From positions 1-64,000 of the forward strand of contig CAUJDD010000014.1 of the NCBI GenBank assembly GCA_963169295.1: DNA of 64,000 bases. Reading direction: 5' to 3'. The DNA is from UBA4416 sp020846025 (GTDB lineage: Bacteria > Bacteroidota > Bacteroidia > B-17B0 > Aurantibacillaceae). Both the position numbers and the translations under genes were made by a program. Shown piece after piece: positions 37,847-46,882 of this stretch. Below the pieces are notes generated by a model. The model did not search any database and was not told the origin of the DNA. It was given only the letters and a program-made list of their open reading frames with translations. Numbering within the stretch: the stretch's first letter is position 1; every line of letters begins with the position of its first letter.

Positions 37847-39658
37847 TTAAGCTTGTTCTACCGATTTAGCCATACGTTTACGTTCGTTTTCATCTAAGTA
37901 AATTTTACGTAAACGGATGAAGTTTGGTGTAATTTCAACATATTCATCACCTTGAATATATTCCATAGATTCTTCGAGACTGAATTTAATTTTTGGAGCG
38001 ATGCGTAATTTCTCATCCGAACCACTTGCACGCATATTAGTTAATTTCTTCTCCGCACAAATATTTACAACCAAGTCATCTGGGCGAATATGCTCACCAA
38101 TAATCATTCCTGGATAAATTTCCTCACCAGCTTCTACAAAGAACTTTCCTCTGTCTTGTAATTTATCGATAGAATAAGCTACGGCTTGGCCTTTATCTTT
38201 ACTAATTAAAACGCCCGCAATTCGGCTTGGGATTGCGCCTTTCCAAGGTTCATACGATTTAAAACGATGCGCCATAATGGCTTCGCCAGCAGTAGCAGTA
38301 AGTACATTATTACGTAATCCAATAATGCCTCGAGAAGGAATTTCAAACTCAATATGCGTTAAATCGCCTTTAGGTTCCATGATTAATAAATCGCCTTTAC
38401 GTTGAGTTACCAAATCAATTACTTTAGATGCTGAATCACCTGGAACATCAACAGTTAACACTTCTACAGGCTCACATTTTACACCATCAATTTCTTTAAT
38501 AATAACTTGTGGTTGTCCTAATTGTAACTCGTAACCCTCGCGACGCATGGTTTCTACTAATACGGATAAATGAAGAATACCTCTACCATATACTAAATAA
38601 GAATCGGGAGAGGGAGTTTCCTCTACGCGAAGTGCTAAGTTTTTTTCAAGCTCTTTATGTAATCTATCACGTAAATGACGAGATGTTACAAACTTACCAT
38701 CTTTGCCATAAAAAGGTGAGTTATTAATCGTAAACAACATGCTCATGGTTGGCTCATCAATCGAAATAAGTGGTAATCCTTCAGGACTTTCAAAATCAGC
38801 AACGGTATCGCCAATTTCAAAACCCTCGATACCAGTAAAAGCACAAATATCGCCAGCGCCCACCTCTGCTACTTTGGTTTTGCCTAATCCATCAAATACA
38901 AACAATTCCTTTACTCTAGCTTTTTGAATAGAGCCATCACGTTTTACAACACTTACAGGCATGTTCTCTTTAATAGTACCACGGTATACACGACCAATGG
39001 CTATTCGACCAATAAAAGAAGAATAATCTAATGAAGTAATTTGTAATTGAAGTGTTCCTTCACGTTTTGGAGCTAAAGGAATGTTTTCAAGAATGGTATC
39101 TAACAAGTAAGTAATATCGGTAGTAGGTGTTTTATAATCCGGTCCCATCCAGCCGCCTTTTCCTGACCCGTAAACCGTAGGGAAATTTAACTGCTCTTCG
39201 GTAGCGTCTAAATTAAAGAATAAATCGAACACGCTGTCGTGTACTTCTTCTGGACGGCAATTAGGTTTATCAACCTTATTAATTACTAAGATGGCTTTTT
39301 TACCAGCTTGAATCGCTTTTTGAGTTACGAAACGGGTTTGAGGCATTGGCCCTTCAAACGCATCTACCAATAGTATAACGCCATCAGCCATGTTGAGTAC
39401 ACGCTCTACTTCACCACCAAAATCGGCGTGACCAGGCGTATCAATAATATTAATTTTTGTTCCTTTATAAGTAACCGAAACATTTTTTGCTAAAATTGTA
39501 ATTCCTCTTTCACGCTCTAGGTCGTTATTATCTAGTATTAACTCGCCAGTGGCTTGATTTTCGCGGAAAAGTTTACAAGTGTGAAGGATTTTATCAACCA
39601 AAGTTGTTTTACCATGGTCAACGTGTGCAATAATAGCAATATTTCTAATTTCTGACAT
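37847..39658 (-). CDS. typA: Ribosome-associated translational GTPase TypA/BipA
   Basis: EF-G-like GTPase of 603 residues that binds ribosomes and supports stress and cold adaptation. The G1 loop AHVDHGKTTL is at 11-20, followed by ERGITI, the G3 motif DTPGHADFGGEV and the G4 motif NKVDK. EF-G-type domains and the BipA-specific C-terminal domain follow, with GERIRPD-like and ASGSDEKLRIAP segments. Length is normal. The nearest upstream gene on the same strand is the phosphate transporter. Confidence 0.96.
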   Translation of the reverse strand: MSEIRNIAIIAHVDHGKTTLVDKILHTCKLFRENQATGELILDNNDLERERGITILAKNVSVTYKGTKINIIDTPGHADFGGEVERVLNMADGVILLVDAFEGPMPQTRFVTQKAIQAGKKAILVINKVDKPNCRPEEVHDSVFDLFFNLDATEEQLNFPTVYGSGKGGWMGPDYKTPTTDITYLLDTILENIPLAPKREGTLQLQITSLDYSSFIGRIAIGRVYRGTIKENMPVSVVKRDGSIQKARVKELFVFDGLGKTKVAEVGAGDICAFTGIEGFEIGDTVADFESPEGLPLISIDEPTMSMLFTINNSPFYGKDGKFVTSRHLRDRLHKELEKNLALRVEETPSPDSYLVYGRGILHLSVLVETMRREGYELQLGQPQVIIKEIDGVKCEPVEVLTVDVPGDSASKVIDLVTQRKGDLLIMEPKGDLTHIEFEIPSRGIIGLRNNVLTATAGEAIMAHRFKSYEPWKGAIPSRIAGVLISKDKGQAVAYSIDKLQDRGKFFVEAGEEIYPGMIIGEHIRPDDLVVNICAEKKLTNMRASGSDEKLRIAPKIKFSLEESMEYIQGDEYVEITPNFIRLRKIYLDENERKRMAKSVEQA

Positions 39659-39677
39659 GTGATTTTTTTTGAGGGGG

Positions 39678-39685
39678 CGAAATTA
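39678..39685 (-). promoter_or_regulatory. Possible -7 box for typA
   Basis: On the minus strand this reads TAATTTCG, seven of eight matches to TAnnTTTG, about 20 bases before the typA start. No clear -33 element was found, so confidence is low. Confidence 0.3.
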
Positions 39686-39725
39686 GTAAAAAATTGTGAG
39701 AGTGAGAAATTTAACTGCTTGACGC

Positions 39726-41120
39726 CTACAATAAAGTTCTAAATAATAAGAACAGGGCGCCAGAAAGTATAATTGTTACAGGTAAGGTTAAAACCCAAGC
39801 CATAAAAATATTGAGGATGGTTTTTCGTTGTAAATTCTTTAATCCTTTTTTAGCTACCATACTTCCCATAATACTGGAACTTAAAATATGAGTAGTACTT
39901 ACAGGAACTTTGTAACCAGTAGCTACTCCAATTCCTATAGCGGTTACTATTTCAGCCGAAGCACCTTGAGCATAACTCATGTGTTGTTTACCGATTTTCT
40001 CTCCTAAGGTACGTACAATTCGTTTCCAACCTATCATTGTACCTAAGCCTAAGCAAATTGAGATCATAATAATAACCCATCGAGGCGCATATTCTACTAA
40101 TTTTTTTGATGCTGCAATTTCATTTCTAACAAGCGTAGCGTTATTTTTTGAAATTGCCAAATTATTACTGTTTAGTAATTTATCGGTACTTTTCAGTACT
40201 TGCATTACATCGCTTCTTAGGTCAAATCGTTTATCAATGGCCACCTCATCAGCGTGTGTATGATTTGAAATTGTGGTTGCAAAATGTTTGACATGAGTTT
40301 TTATTGTACTAAAATCTTTATATTCTTCTTTCCCAAACTGAGTTGTATCTGTAGCTGAAATAATCTTTTCTATAGTTGCAATATTAGCATTAATACTTTG
40401 TAGGTTAACTCCTTTATCTACGGCATAATAAGCTGGCATAATAGCAATTAATATCATCATTACTACGCCTACGCCTTTTTGTCCATCGTTTTGACCATGA
40501 AAAAAACTAACCATTCCGCAAGTACACCACGATAACATTCTAATCCAAATTGGAGGACGCTTACCGGGTATAGGTTCTTTATAAAAGATATTATTTTTTA
40601 CAATGCGCTTAAAAACAAACATAATTACAATAGCCATAGCAAAACCCGCAAAAGGTGATAATAATAATGCCCAGCCAGTTTCTTTAGCTTTAGCCCAGTT
40701 TACAGTATTATTTCCGTCATACCCTGGAATAAAATAGAATGCTAAACCAATACCTAAGATGGAACCGATTAATGTATGTGAACTAGAAGCTGGTAATCCT
40801 AAAAGCCAAGTTCCAAGATTCCAAATGATTGATGACAATAACAAAGCCATAATCATAGCAATACCATGGTAAACATTATTATCTACTAATACCTCCATAG
40901 GTAATAAATTAACTATTCCCATGGCAACACCAATACCACCAGTTAGCACCCCAACAAAATTCATAATACCGCTATAAACCACAGCTGTTGTTGGTTTTAA
41001 AGAATTATTATATATAACGGTAGCTACGGCATTTGCTGTATCATGGAAGCCATTAATGAACTCAAAAGCACAAGCCAATAAAATACAAATTACTAAAAAA
41101 ACGGTTAAAGAAGTTGTCAT
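39726..41120 (-). CDS. PiT-family inorganic phosphate transporter
   Basis: Inner-membrane phosphate symporter of 464 residues. The two inverted PiT signature halves are visible: an N-terminal GFHDTANAVATVI segment (about 24-36) and a C-terminal region with AEIVTAIGIGVATGYKVPVSTTH. A long soluble insert (about 240-345) separates the halves. A cytoplasmic HGQNDGQKGVGV loop is intact. The gene is monocistronic or leads into typA; the 67-bp gap to typA has no evident terminator. Confidence 0.92.
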   Translation of the reverse strand: MTTSLTVFLVICILLACAFEFINGFHDTANAVATVIYNNSLKPTTAVVYSGIMNFVGVLTGGIGVAMGIVNLLPMEVLVDNNVYHGIAMIMALLLSSIIWNLGTWLLGLPASSSHTLIGSILGIGLAFYFIPGYDGNNTVNWAKAKETGWALLLSPFAGFAMAIVIMFVFKRIVKNNIFYKEPIPGKRPPIWIRMLSWCTCGMVSFFHGQNDGQKGVGVVMMILIAIMPAYYAVDKGVNLQSINANIATIEKIISATDTTQFGKEEYKDFSTIKTHVKHFATTISNHTHADEVAIDKRFDLRSDVMQVLKSTDKLLNSNNLAISKNNATLVRNEIAASKKLVEYAPRWVIIMISICLGLGTMIGWKRIVRTLGEKIGKQHMSYAQGASAEIVTAIGIGVATGYKVPVSTTHILSSSIMGSMVAKKGLKNLQRKTILNIFMAWVLTLPVTIILSGALFLLFRTLL

Positions 41121-41242
41121 TTATCTATTTTGGATAAAAGTAAAAGATGTAGAAACATCCAATGTTAAGGAATTGTTAAGAAAGGTCTTCTATTTTAAAT
41201 ATAAGTAACATACTTAGTTAAAGAATAAGTTCATAAATTTAT

Positions 41243-41250
41243 TTACTTTG
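41243..41250 (+). promoter_or_regulatory. Possible -7 box for acs
   Basis: TTACTTTG matches TAnnTTTG at seven of eight positions, 22 bases before the acetyl-CoA synthetase ATG. The 152-bp gap upstream is shared with the divergent phosphate transporter gene. No convincing -33 element was seen. Confidence 0.35.
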
Positions 41251-41272
41251 TACAAATCAAGTTTATCTAATT

Positions 41273-43177
41273 ATGATTAAATCATTTGAACAATATCAGG
41301 AAGCATATCGGAAATCTATTGAAAATCCAGAAGAGTTTTGGAATGAAATAGCCCAAACATTTTCTTGGCAACAACCATGGAAAAAAACCTTGGAATGGAA
41401 TTTTAATGATCCTGCCATAAAATGGTTTATAAATGGAAAATTAAATATAACAGAAAATTGTATTGACAGACATTTACCTCAAAGAGCTAATAAGACAGCT
41501 TTTATTTGGGAAGCTAATAACCCTTCGCAAGCAAACAGAATTATAACCTATCAAAATTTGCATGATGAGGTATGTAGAGTTGCGAACACGCTCAAATCAT
41601 TTGGCGTAAAAAAAGGAGACAGAGTGTGTATTTATATGCCTATGATTCCTGAGGCTATATTTGCTATGTTAGCATGTGCTAGAATAGGCGCCATTCACTC
41701 TGTTGTATTTGCAGGTTTCTCAGCATCTTCACTTATTGGACGAATTCAAGATTGCGATTGTAAGGTTATACTGACTACAGATGGTGCAAACAGAGGAAAT
41801 AAAAAAATTGCTATTAAAGCGGTAGTTGACGAAGCATTAGAAGAATGTCCTCATGTTTCGCATGTATTAGTTTTTAAGCACACACAAACAGATATTGTAC
41901 TTCAACAAGGACGAGACTTTATATGGAATGAACTCGTACCTAAAGCAGAACCAACGTGTGTTGCTGAAATAATGGATAGTGAAGATATTTTATATATACT
42001 TTACACATCGGGTTCTACTGGTAAACCAAAAGGTGTGGTGCATACCTGTGGAGGTTATATGGTTTATATGCATTATAGTTTTACAAATGTTTTTCAGATG
42101 GATTTATCAGTTCAGTCAAATGATTTATTTTGGTGTACTGCTGATATTGGCTGGGTAACAGGACATTCATACATTACGTATGGTCCTTTATTGGCTGGTG
42201 TTAGTTCTGTGATTTTTGAAGGGATTCCTACTTATCCTAATGCCGGCAGGTTTTGGGAAATAATTGATAAACTAAAAGTTACACATTTTTATACTGCACC
42301 AACTGCTATTCGGTCATTAGAAGCTGCAGGATTAGATTATGTTAAACCATATTCATTAACCTCATTAAAAGTGTTGGGTAGTGTAGGCGAACCAATAAAT
42401 GAAGAAGCTTGGCAATGGTATCATAAACATATAGGTAAAGAAAAATGTCCTATTGTAGATACTTGGTGGCAAACCGAAACGGGAGGCATTTTAATTTCGC
42501 CTATGGCTGGAATCATAACTCCAAAACCAAGTTATGCTACGTTGCCTTTGCCAGGCATACAACCCATAATAGTAGATGAAAAAGGAAATGAAGTTGTTGG
42601 CGATTTTATTGAAGGAAATTTATGTATAAAATTCCCGTGGCCTTCGATGATACGAACAACTTATGGCGATCATGAACGTTGCAAACAAGCCTATTTTAGC
42701 ACTTATCCGGGATTATATTTTACAGGCGATGGTTGCCGTAGAGATAAAGATGGTTATTTTAGAATAACTGGAAGGGTAGATGATGTGATAAATGTATCAG
42801 GGCACCGCATAGGTACAGCTGAAGTAGAAAGCGCTATCAATGCACACGAAGATGTGGTGGAAAGTGCTGTTGTGGCTTTTCCACACACCATAAAAGGGCA
42901 AGGTATTTATGCCTATGTAATTGTTCCAACAACTCAAAAAGAAGATGCTCAATTAAAATTAGAAATCTTAGCAGAAGTAACTAAAATTATTGGACCAATT
43001 GCTAAGCCAGACAAAATACAACTAGTAAGTGCTTTACCTAAAACCCGAAGTGGTAAAATCATGCGCCGTATTTTAAGAAAAGTAGCAGAGGGAGATATAA
43101 GTAATTTAGGAGACACTTCTACTCTGCTTGACCCTACAGTCGTAGATGAAATCGTTAATGGCAGAGTGGTTGACTAA
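41273..43177 (+). CDS. acs: Acetyl-CoA synthetase
   Basis: Activates acetate to acetyl-CoA through acetyl-AMP, using ATP and CoA. The 634 residues are the usual length. The AMP-binding loop YTSGSTGKPKG is at 244-254, the WWQTETGG motif is present, and the C-terminal lysine motif PKTRSGKIMRR puts the catalytic, potentially acetylated lysine at K595. It is the only gene of clear central metabolism in this part of the island and is not obviously tied to the downstream sulfotransferase (76-bp gap). Confidence 0.95.
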   Translation: MIKSFEQYQEAYRKSIENPEEFWNEIAQTFSWQQPWKKTLEWNFNDPAIKWFINGKLNITENCIDRHLPQRANKTAFIWEANNPSQANRIITYQNLHDEVCRVANTLKSFGVKKGDRVCIYMPMIPEAIFAMLACARIGAIHSVVFAGFSASSLIGRIQDCDCKVILTTDGANRGNKKIAIKAVVDEALEECPHVSHVLVFKHTQTDIVLQQGRDFIWNELVPKAEPTCVAEIMDSEDILYILYTSGSTGKPKGVVHTCGGYMVYMHYSFTNVFQMDLSVQSNDLFWCTADIGWVTGHSYITYGPLLAGVSSVIFEGIPTYPNAGRFWEIIDKLKVTHFYTAPTAIRSLEAAGLDYVKPYSLTSLKVLGSVGEPINEEAWQWYHKHIGKEKCPIVDTWWQTETGGILISPMAGIITPKPSYATLPLPGIQPIIVDEKGNEVVGDFIEGNLCIKFPWPSMIRTTYGDHERCKQAYFSTYPGLYFTGDGCRRDKDGYFRITGRVDDVINVSGHRIGTAEVESAINAHEDVVESAVVAFPHTIKGQGIYAYVIVPTTQKEDAQLKLEILAEVTKIIGPIAKPDKIQLVSALPKTRSGKIMRRILRKVAEGDISNLGDTSTLLDPTVVDEIVNGRVVD

Positions 43178-43253
43178 GAAATATATTGTAGGATTGTTGT
43201 AAAATAATTTTAAATGCGTTTAGCAATTACATTTGCTTGCATATAAGCAACAA

Positions 43254-44378
43254 ATGTCCCAACCCAATTCACTTTCTTTAAACTTTATTCTATCAACTGG
43301 TAGAACTGGTAGAACTTTATTAAGCACCATGCTTAATATGCATCAAAATATCATTTCTACTTCTGAAGAACCTTTTGCCTATAATTTATTCCCAAAGTAT
43401 AAAAACAAAACAAATTGGACAGATGAAACTATTCGTGAGTACTGTTTTGATTTCTTTTTATTTAGCGCCGGAAAGCTAGAACCACAATTTGGAAAAAAAG
43501 ACGATTTATACCAAATTCTTAAAGAACATCAAGAGATACTTACGGGAGATTTAGCTATTAAATTGAGTTATTTAGCTTTTATGCCCTTTAAGGATAAATC
43601 TCTAGTTAATACCATAGTAGATAAAGAACTTAAATCTCATTTTATTGTTAAACGGTTAAGTCAATTTTATCCACAAGCAAAATTTATTGTTTTAACAAGA
43701 GATCCAAGAGATAATGCTTTAGTGAAACGCAAAAGAGATTTGAAGAAAAATCAAAATAGAACTTATTACCTATTATCTAAAATTTGGGATTATGAATATT
43801 CATCATTGCTTAAAAAATTATCAAGGATTGACTCAACAAGATATATTATTGTAAAATATGAAGATTTAGTTTCAGAGCCAGAAAAAACATTAAGTCGAAT
43901 CACGCAGTTTTTATCATTAAACTATGACGCAAATATGTTGAACTATGATTCAACTTTTAATGAAAAACTTTCTTCTGGTAAAGAAACGTTAAATCCTAAA
44001 ACAATATCTCATTTAGAAGCTTTTCATGCTGGATTAGGACAAAAGGTAAGTAGCGATAAAGTGGGGATTTGGCAAAAAGAACTAAGCAACGAAGACAAAA
44101 ACCTTATTTGGTATATGTGCCACAAAACAGCTCAGCAATTAAATTATCATAACGAATCATGCACGGCTACATTTTATTTTAAACCTAAAATGATTCTTGA
44201 ATTTTTAAAAATTATTTTTATTGTTCAACTATACACCAAGGCATATCATTTATTGCCCTATTTTATAAGATATCAAATTAGAAAAACAATTTATAGTAAA
44301 AGAGTAAATGAAACAACATACGCTCTAACTAATCATTTTGAGAAAGTAAATACTAAAATTAACTCTAGAAAAACTTAA
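43254..44378 (+). CDS. PAPS-dependent sulfotransferase-like protein (first of a pair)
   Basis: P-loop sulfotransferase-family protein of 374 residues. The phosphosulfate-binding loop FILSTGRTGRTLLS lies at about 11-24. A 3'-phosphate-binding segment (KFIVLTRDPRDNALV) follows, and a YIIVKYEDLVSEPEKTL segment is typical of the family. The frame extends seven codons upstream to a TTG, but the ATG at 43254 is preferred. It is clearly related to the convergent gene at 44375-45460: both have a TSTMLN/TSMLN loop and the SEEPF motif. The acceptor is unknown; a cell-surface glycan or lipid is a reasonable guess. Confidence 0.8.
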   Translation: MSQPNSLSLNFILSTGRTGRTLLSTMLNMHQNIISTSEEPFAYNLFPKYKNKTNWTDETIREYCFDFFLFSAGKLEPQFGKKDDLYQILKEHQEILTGDLAIKLSYLAFMPFKDKSLVNTIVDKELKSHFIVKRLSQFYPQAKFIVLTRDPRDNALVKRKRDLKKNQNRTYYLLSKIWDYEYSSLLKKLSRIDSTRYIIVKYEDLVSEPEKTLSRITQFLSLNYDANMLNYDSTFNEKLSSGKETLNPKTISHLEAFHAGLGQKVSSDKVGIWQKELSNEDKNLIWYMCHKTAQQLNYHNESCTATFYFKPKMILEFLKIIFIVQLYTKAYHLLPYFIRYQIRKTIYSKRVNETTYALTNHFEKVNTKINSRKT

Positions 44379-45460
44379 CTCTTATTCTTCTCCCATCGTT
44401 TCTTTCCCTTAAAAATACCATATTTAATTTTCTTGATTAATACTTTAATCCATAATGGAGAATTGATATAGGTAATTTGGTACCAGCCTTTTTCTACTGA
44501 ACCTAAAATAATATTTTTCCAATTGCTTAAGGTAAACTTATAATTACCAATATGTGAGGGATAATTAAAAAACAGATTTAATTCTTTATTTATTTTATCA
44601 ATGGTAGATATCTCATTAGTTGAAAGAACGCCTTGCCATTCATCAATTAACTCAGTGGTAACTGGTTTTAAGGTATTACCTTGAAACTTACGAACATGCT
44701 TTATTCTAGAATCATCTACAAACTCTTCCATTTTATTTACATAAGCATTATATGCAGTATGATGTTCAACCATCTCTATATTAAAAGGTACTTGATAGAA
44801 CTTACAAATGCGCTCAAGCTCTTTGGCAGGACTTGACACTAAATCTTCATATCGCAACAAATCTATGTTAGGAACCTTAGACTCAAATGCTTTCTTTGCA
44901 AATGAATAATTAAATTTATAAAGTGTAGCTAAATAAGCAGCTGTTTGATTTAATCCCCACTTTCGTTTACGCCAACTTGTAACAACTCCTTTGGGATTCC
45001 TTACAAGAAAAAGAATTTTAGCATCTGGAAATATTTCACGTATTACCTCAATGTAATACATGTATTTCATTTGTTTATCTACAATAACTTCTACCTTATC
45101 TTTACTTTTTAATGGAATAAAATTAAGATATAAAACCTTACATAAAAAAAGATAATCTAAATTTGGTAGAAAGGAGTAAAGTAATTGTTTCAGGTTCTCT
45201 TTTGATTCATAATAAAACACTAACATTCTTTCAGAAGTTAACCAAAACTCTTCTACTAAAGTATCAATTTCGGCTTTCGTATATGTTTTCTTATCCTTAT
45301 ATTTCTTATAAAGGTAAAGCACAAAAGGTTCTTCGGAACTTGACAATATATACTCATTTCTATTTAACATAGAAGTTAGCATTGAACTTCCTGTACGTTC
45401 CATACAGAAAATAAAATGTATCTTAAGGTTGTTAATACGTTCTCGACTCCAGTCTTTCAT
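44375..45460 (-). CDS. PAPS-dependent sulfotransferase-like protein (second of a pair)
   Basis: A 361-residue relative of the preceding gene on the opposite strand. The 5'-phosphosulfate loop IFCMERTGSSML is near residues 17-28, the 3'-phosphate segment ILFLVRNPKGVVTSW near 147-161, and LLRYEDLVSSPAKEL follows. Its C-terminus is basic. It ends tail to tail with the first sulfotransferase; both stop codons lie in the same TTAA. The relationship suggests an inverted duplication or recruitment of two related enzymes. Acceptor unknown. Confidence 0.8.
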   Translation of the reverse strand: MKDWSRERINNLKIHFIFCMERTGSSMLTSMLNRNEYILSSSEEPFVLYLYKKYKDKKTYTKAEIDTLVEEFWLTSERMLVFYYESKENLKQLLYSFLPNLDYLFLCKVLYLNFIPLKSKDKVEVIVDKQMKYMYYIEVIREIFPDAKILFLVRNPKGVVTSWRKRKWGLNQTAAYLATLYKFNYSFAKKAFESKVPNIDLLRYEDLVSSPAKELERICKFYQVPFNIEMVEHHTAYNAYVNKMEEFVDDSRIKHVRKFQGNTLKPVTTELIDEWQGVLSTNEISTIDKINKELNLFFNYPSHIGNYKFTLSNWKNIILGSVEKGWYQITYINSPLWIKVLIKKIKYGIFKGKKRWEKNKS

Positions 45461-45545
45461 AACATTTATAATACAAGGTAGTACTTTTTCCTAAATTAAG
45501 AAATGATAATGACATATATCATCACTAAGATATAAATAATAATAC

Positions 45546-45553
45546 TATCTTTA
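45546..45553 (+). promoter_or_regulatory. Possible -7 box for the beta-hydroxylase-like gene
   Basis: TATCTTTA matches TAnnTTTG at seven of eight positions, 35 bases before the ATG at 45589. The 128-bp gap is divergent with the second sulfotransferase and holds nothing else recognisable. Confidence 0.3.
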
Positions 45554-45588
45554 TAAAGTCTTGAAAATTATTTATAATACATTACGAT

Positions 45589-46269
45589 ATGCAAGATGAA
45601 TTTACTGAAAAAAACCCGAAGTGGTTTTATGATATAAGTGAAACGCCAGAATTAAAAGTATTAGAGGATAACTACGCTGTTATTCTAGAAGAGTTAAATC
45701 AACTACGAAGGAACTCTGAGAATGGCTATTGGCTGAATACATTCCCTAGTTACTTACATCCTAATAGTAAAAATATTTGGAAAGTATTTACTTTTCAATT
45801 TTTTGGCATTAAACATCCATTAAATTGTAGCCTATGTCCTAAAACCTATGAAGTATTAAAACAAATTCCTAGTTTAGTTTCAGCAGATTTTTCATATCTG
45901 CCGGCTAAAACTAAAATATTACCTCACAAAGGATTTACCAAAATGGTTTTAAGAGCACACTTGGGATTAGTGGTGCCTAAAAATTGTTTCATTAGGGTTG
46001 GAGAAGAAACTAAAACTTGGCAGGAAGGAAAAATGTTGATTTTCGATGACTCATTTGAACATGAAGCCTGGAATGATAGTGAACAGGATAGATTTGTACT
46101 GATGTTAGATATTGCTAATCCTAAATGGGAATATAGTGCCAAAGAAATAGGACGCTACAAAATAGAAACTTTAAGAGACGAATTTATGTTAAGTATGATG
46201 CCAAAAGAAAGATGGCTTGACTTCTTAGAAAAAGGGGAGTTTGATATTTTTCCGGCTAAACAAGGGTAA
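45589..46269 (+). CDS. Aspartyl/asparaginyl beta-hydroxylase-like dioxygenase
   Basis: Fe(II)/2-oxoglutarate oxygenase of 226 residues. The family core is visible: LPHKGFTK (H113), LRAHLGLVVP, FIRVGEETKTWQEGK, then the second metal histidine H158 in FDDSFEHEAWN and the 2-oxoglutarate-binding R168 in DRFVLMLD. Relatives hydroxylate Asp/Asn residues or act on lipids and small molecules; the bacterial substrate is usually unknown. Its 3' end overlaps the opposing GNAT gene by 14 bp. Being next to sulfotransferases and a carrier-protein operon, it may tailor a surface molecule, but that is inference. Confidence 0.85.
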   Translation: MQDEFTEKNPKWFYDISETPELKVLEDNYAVILEELNQLRRNSENGYWLNTFPSYLHPNSKNIWKVFTFQFFGIKHPLNCSLCPKTYEVLKQIPSLVSADFSYLPAKTKILPHKGFTKMVLRAHLGLVVPKNCFIRVGEETKTWQEGKMLIFDDSFEHEAWNDSEQDRFVLMLDIANPKWEYSAKEIGRYKIETLRDEFMLSMMPKERWLDFLEKGEFDIFPAKQG

Positions 46270-46882
46270 TTTGGTGTTTTATAATATAGGCATTAATCTC
46301 ATCTGATTGTTTATCGTTTACACTTGCCCATAATTTAAAATGAGGTTGTCCCGTCATAATAGAAGCAGCCCTAATTAATTTTTTTGTTTTAGTATCGTAA
46401 TCTTTTCTTGTTAAATATAATTTATAGCATTGCTTATCATCTGTCTCACCAATAATTCGATATCCTAATTTTAAATTAAAATCTAAAGCTAAATTATTTT
46501 GTTTTGAGATTGTAGCAATAGATGCTTCACCTGATTCAAATTCATCAAAGACAGCTTGCAACATGGCTAATGAAGCAAATGCAGGTACCGAAGTTCCCCA
46601 AAAACTTTTATCCCAAATAAATATACCCCCTTCTGCCACTTTTTCTTTTGTGGAATCTTTACAATTTATTAAGCCAATTTTTTTATCTTGAAAATGAATG
46701 ATGAAATAATAATTATACTTATTATCTATATTCTTAAACCATTTTTGCTGCATAAGTGGCGTAATATACTCCTTAAATTGCATGGTGTTTCTAATAAATT
46801 CTTGGTTACGCCAATACCTAACTAACTCAATATCATCAGCAGTTATGCGAGTATAAGTTAATCCGTATTGCTGTACAATCAT
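46256..46882 (-). CDS. GNAT acyltransferase, PseH/RimL-like
   Basis: N-acyltransferase of 208 residues. The N-terminal region ITADDIELVRYWRNQEFIR is typical of PseH-like sugar-amine acetyltransferases and RimL relatives, and the acyl-CoA-binding fold is suggested by LGYRIIGETDDKQCYKLYL near 145-163. Its ATG overlaps the glycosyltransferase stop as ATGA, showing translational coupling; it is the last gene of the ketosynthase/ACP operon. A role in moving an acyl group to an amino sugar is inferred from context. Confidence 0.75.
   Translation of the reverse strand: MIVQQYGLTYTRITADDIELVRYWRNQEFIRNTMQFKEYITPLMQQKWFKNIDNKYNYYFIIHFQDKKIGLINCKDSTKEKVAEGGIFIWDKSFWGTSVPAFASLAMLQAVFDEFESGEASIATISKQNNLALDFNLKLGYRIIGETDDKQCYKLYLTRKDYDTKTKKLIRAASIMTGQPHFKLWASVNDKQSDEINAYIIKHQITLV

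Noticed and set aside
43233..43253. TTG extension of the first sulfotransferase and a small TTGCTT/AAGCAA inverted repeat
   Set aside because: The ATG at 43254 gives a normal start. The inverted repeat is only 6 bp and lacks a T tract, so neither a terminator nor a regulatory site can be supported.
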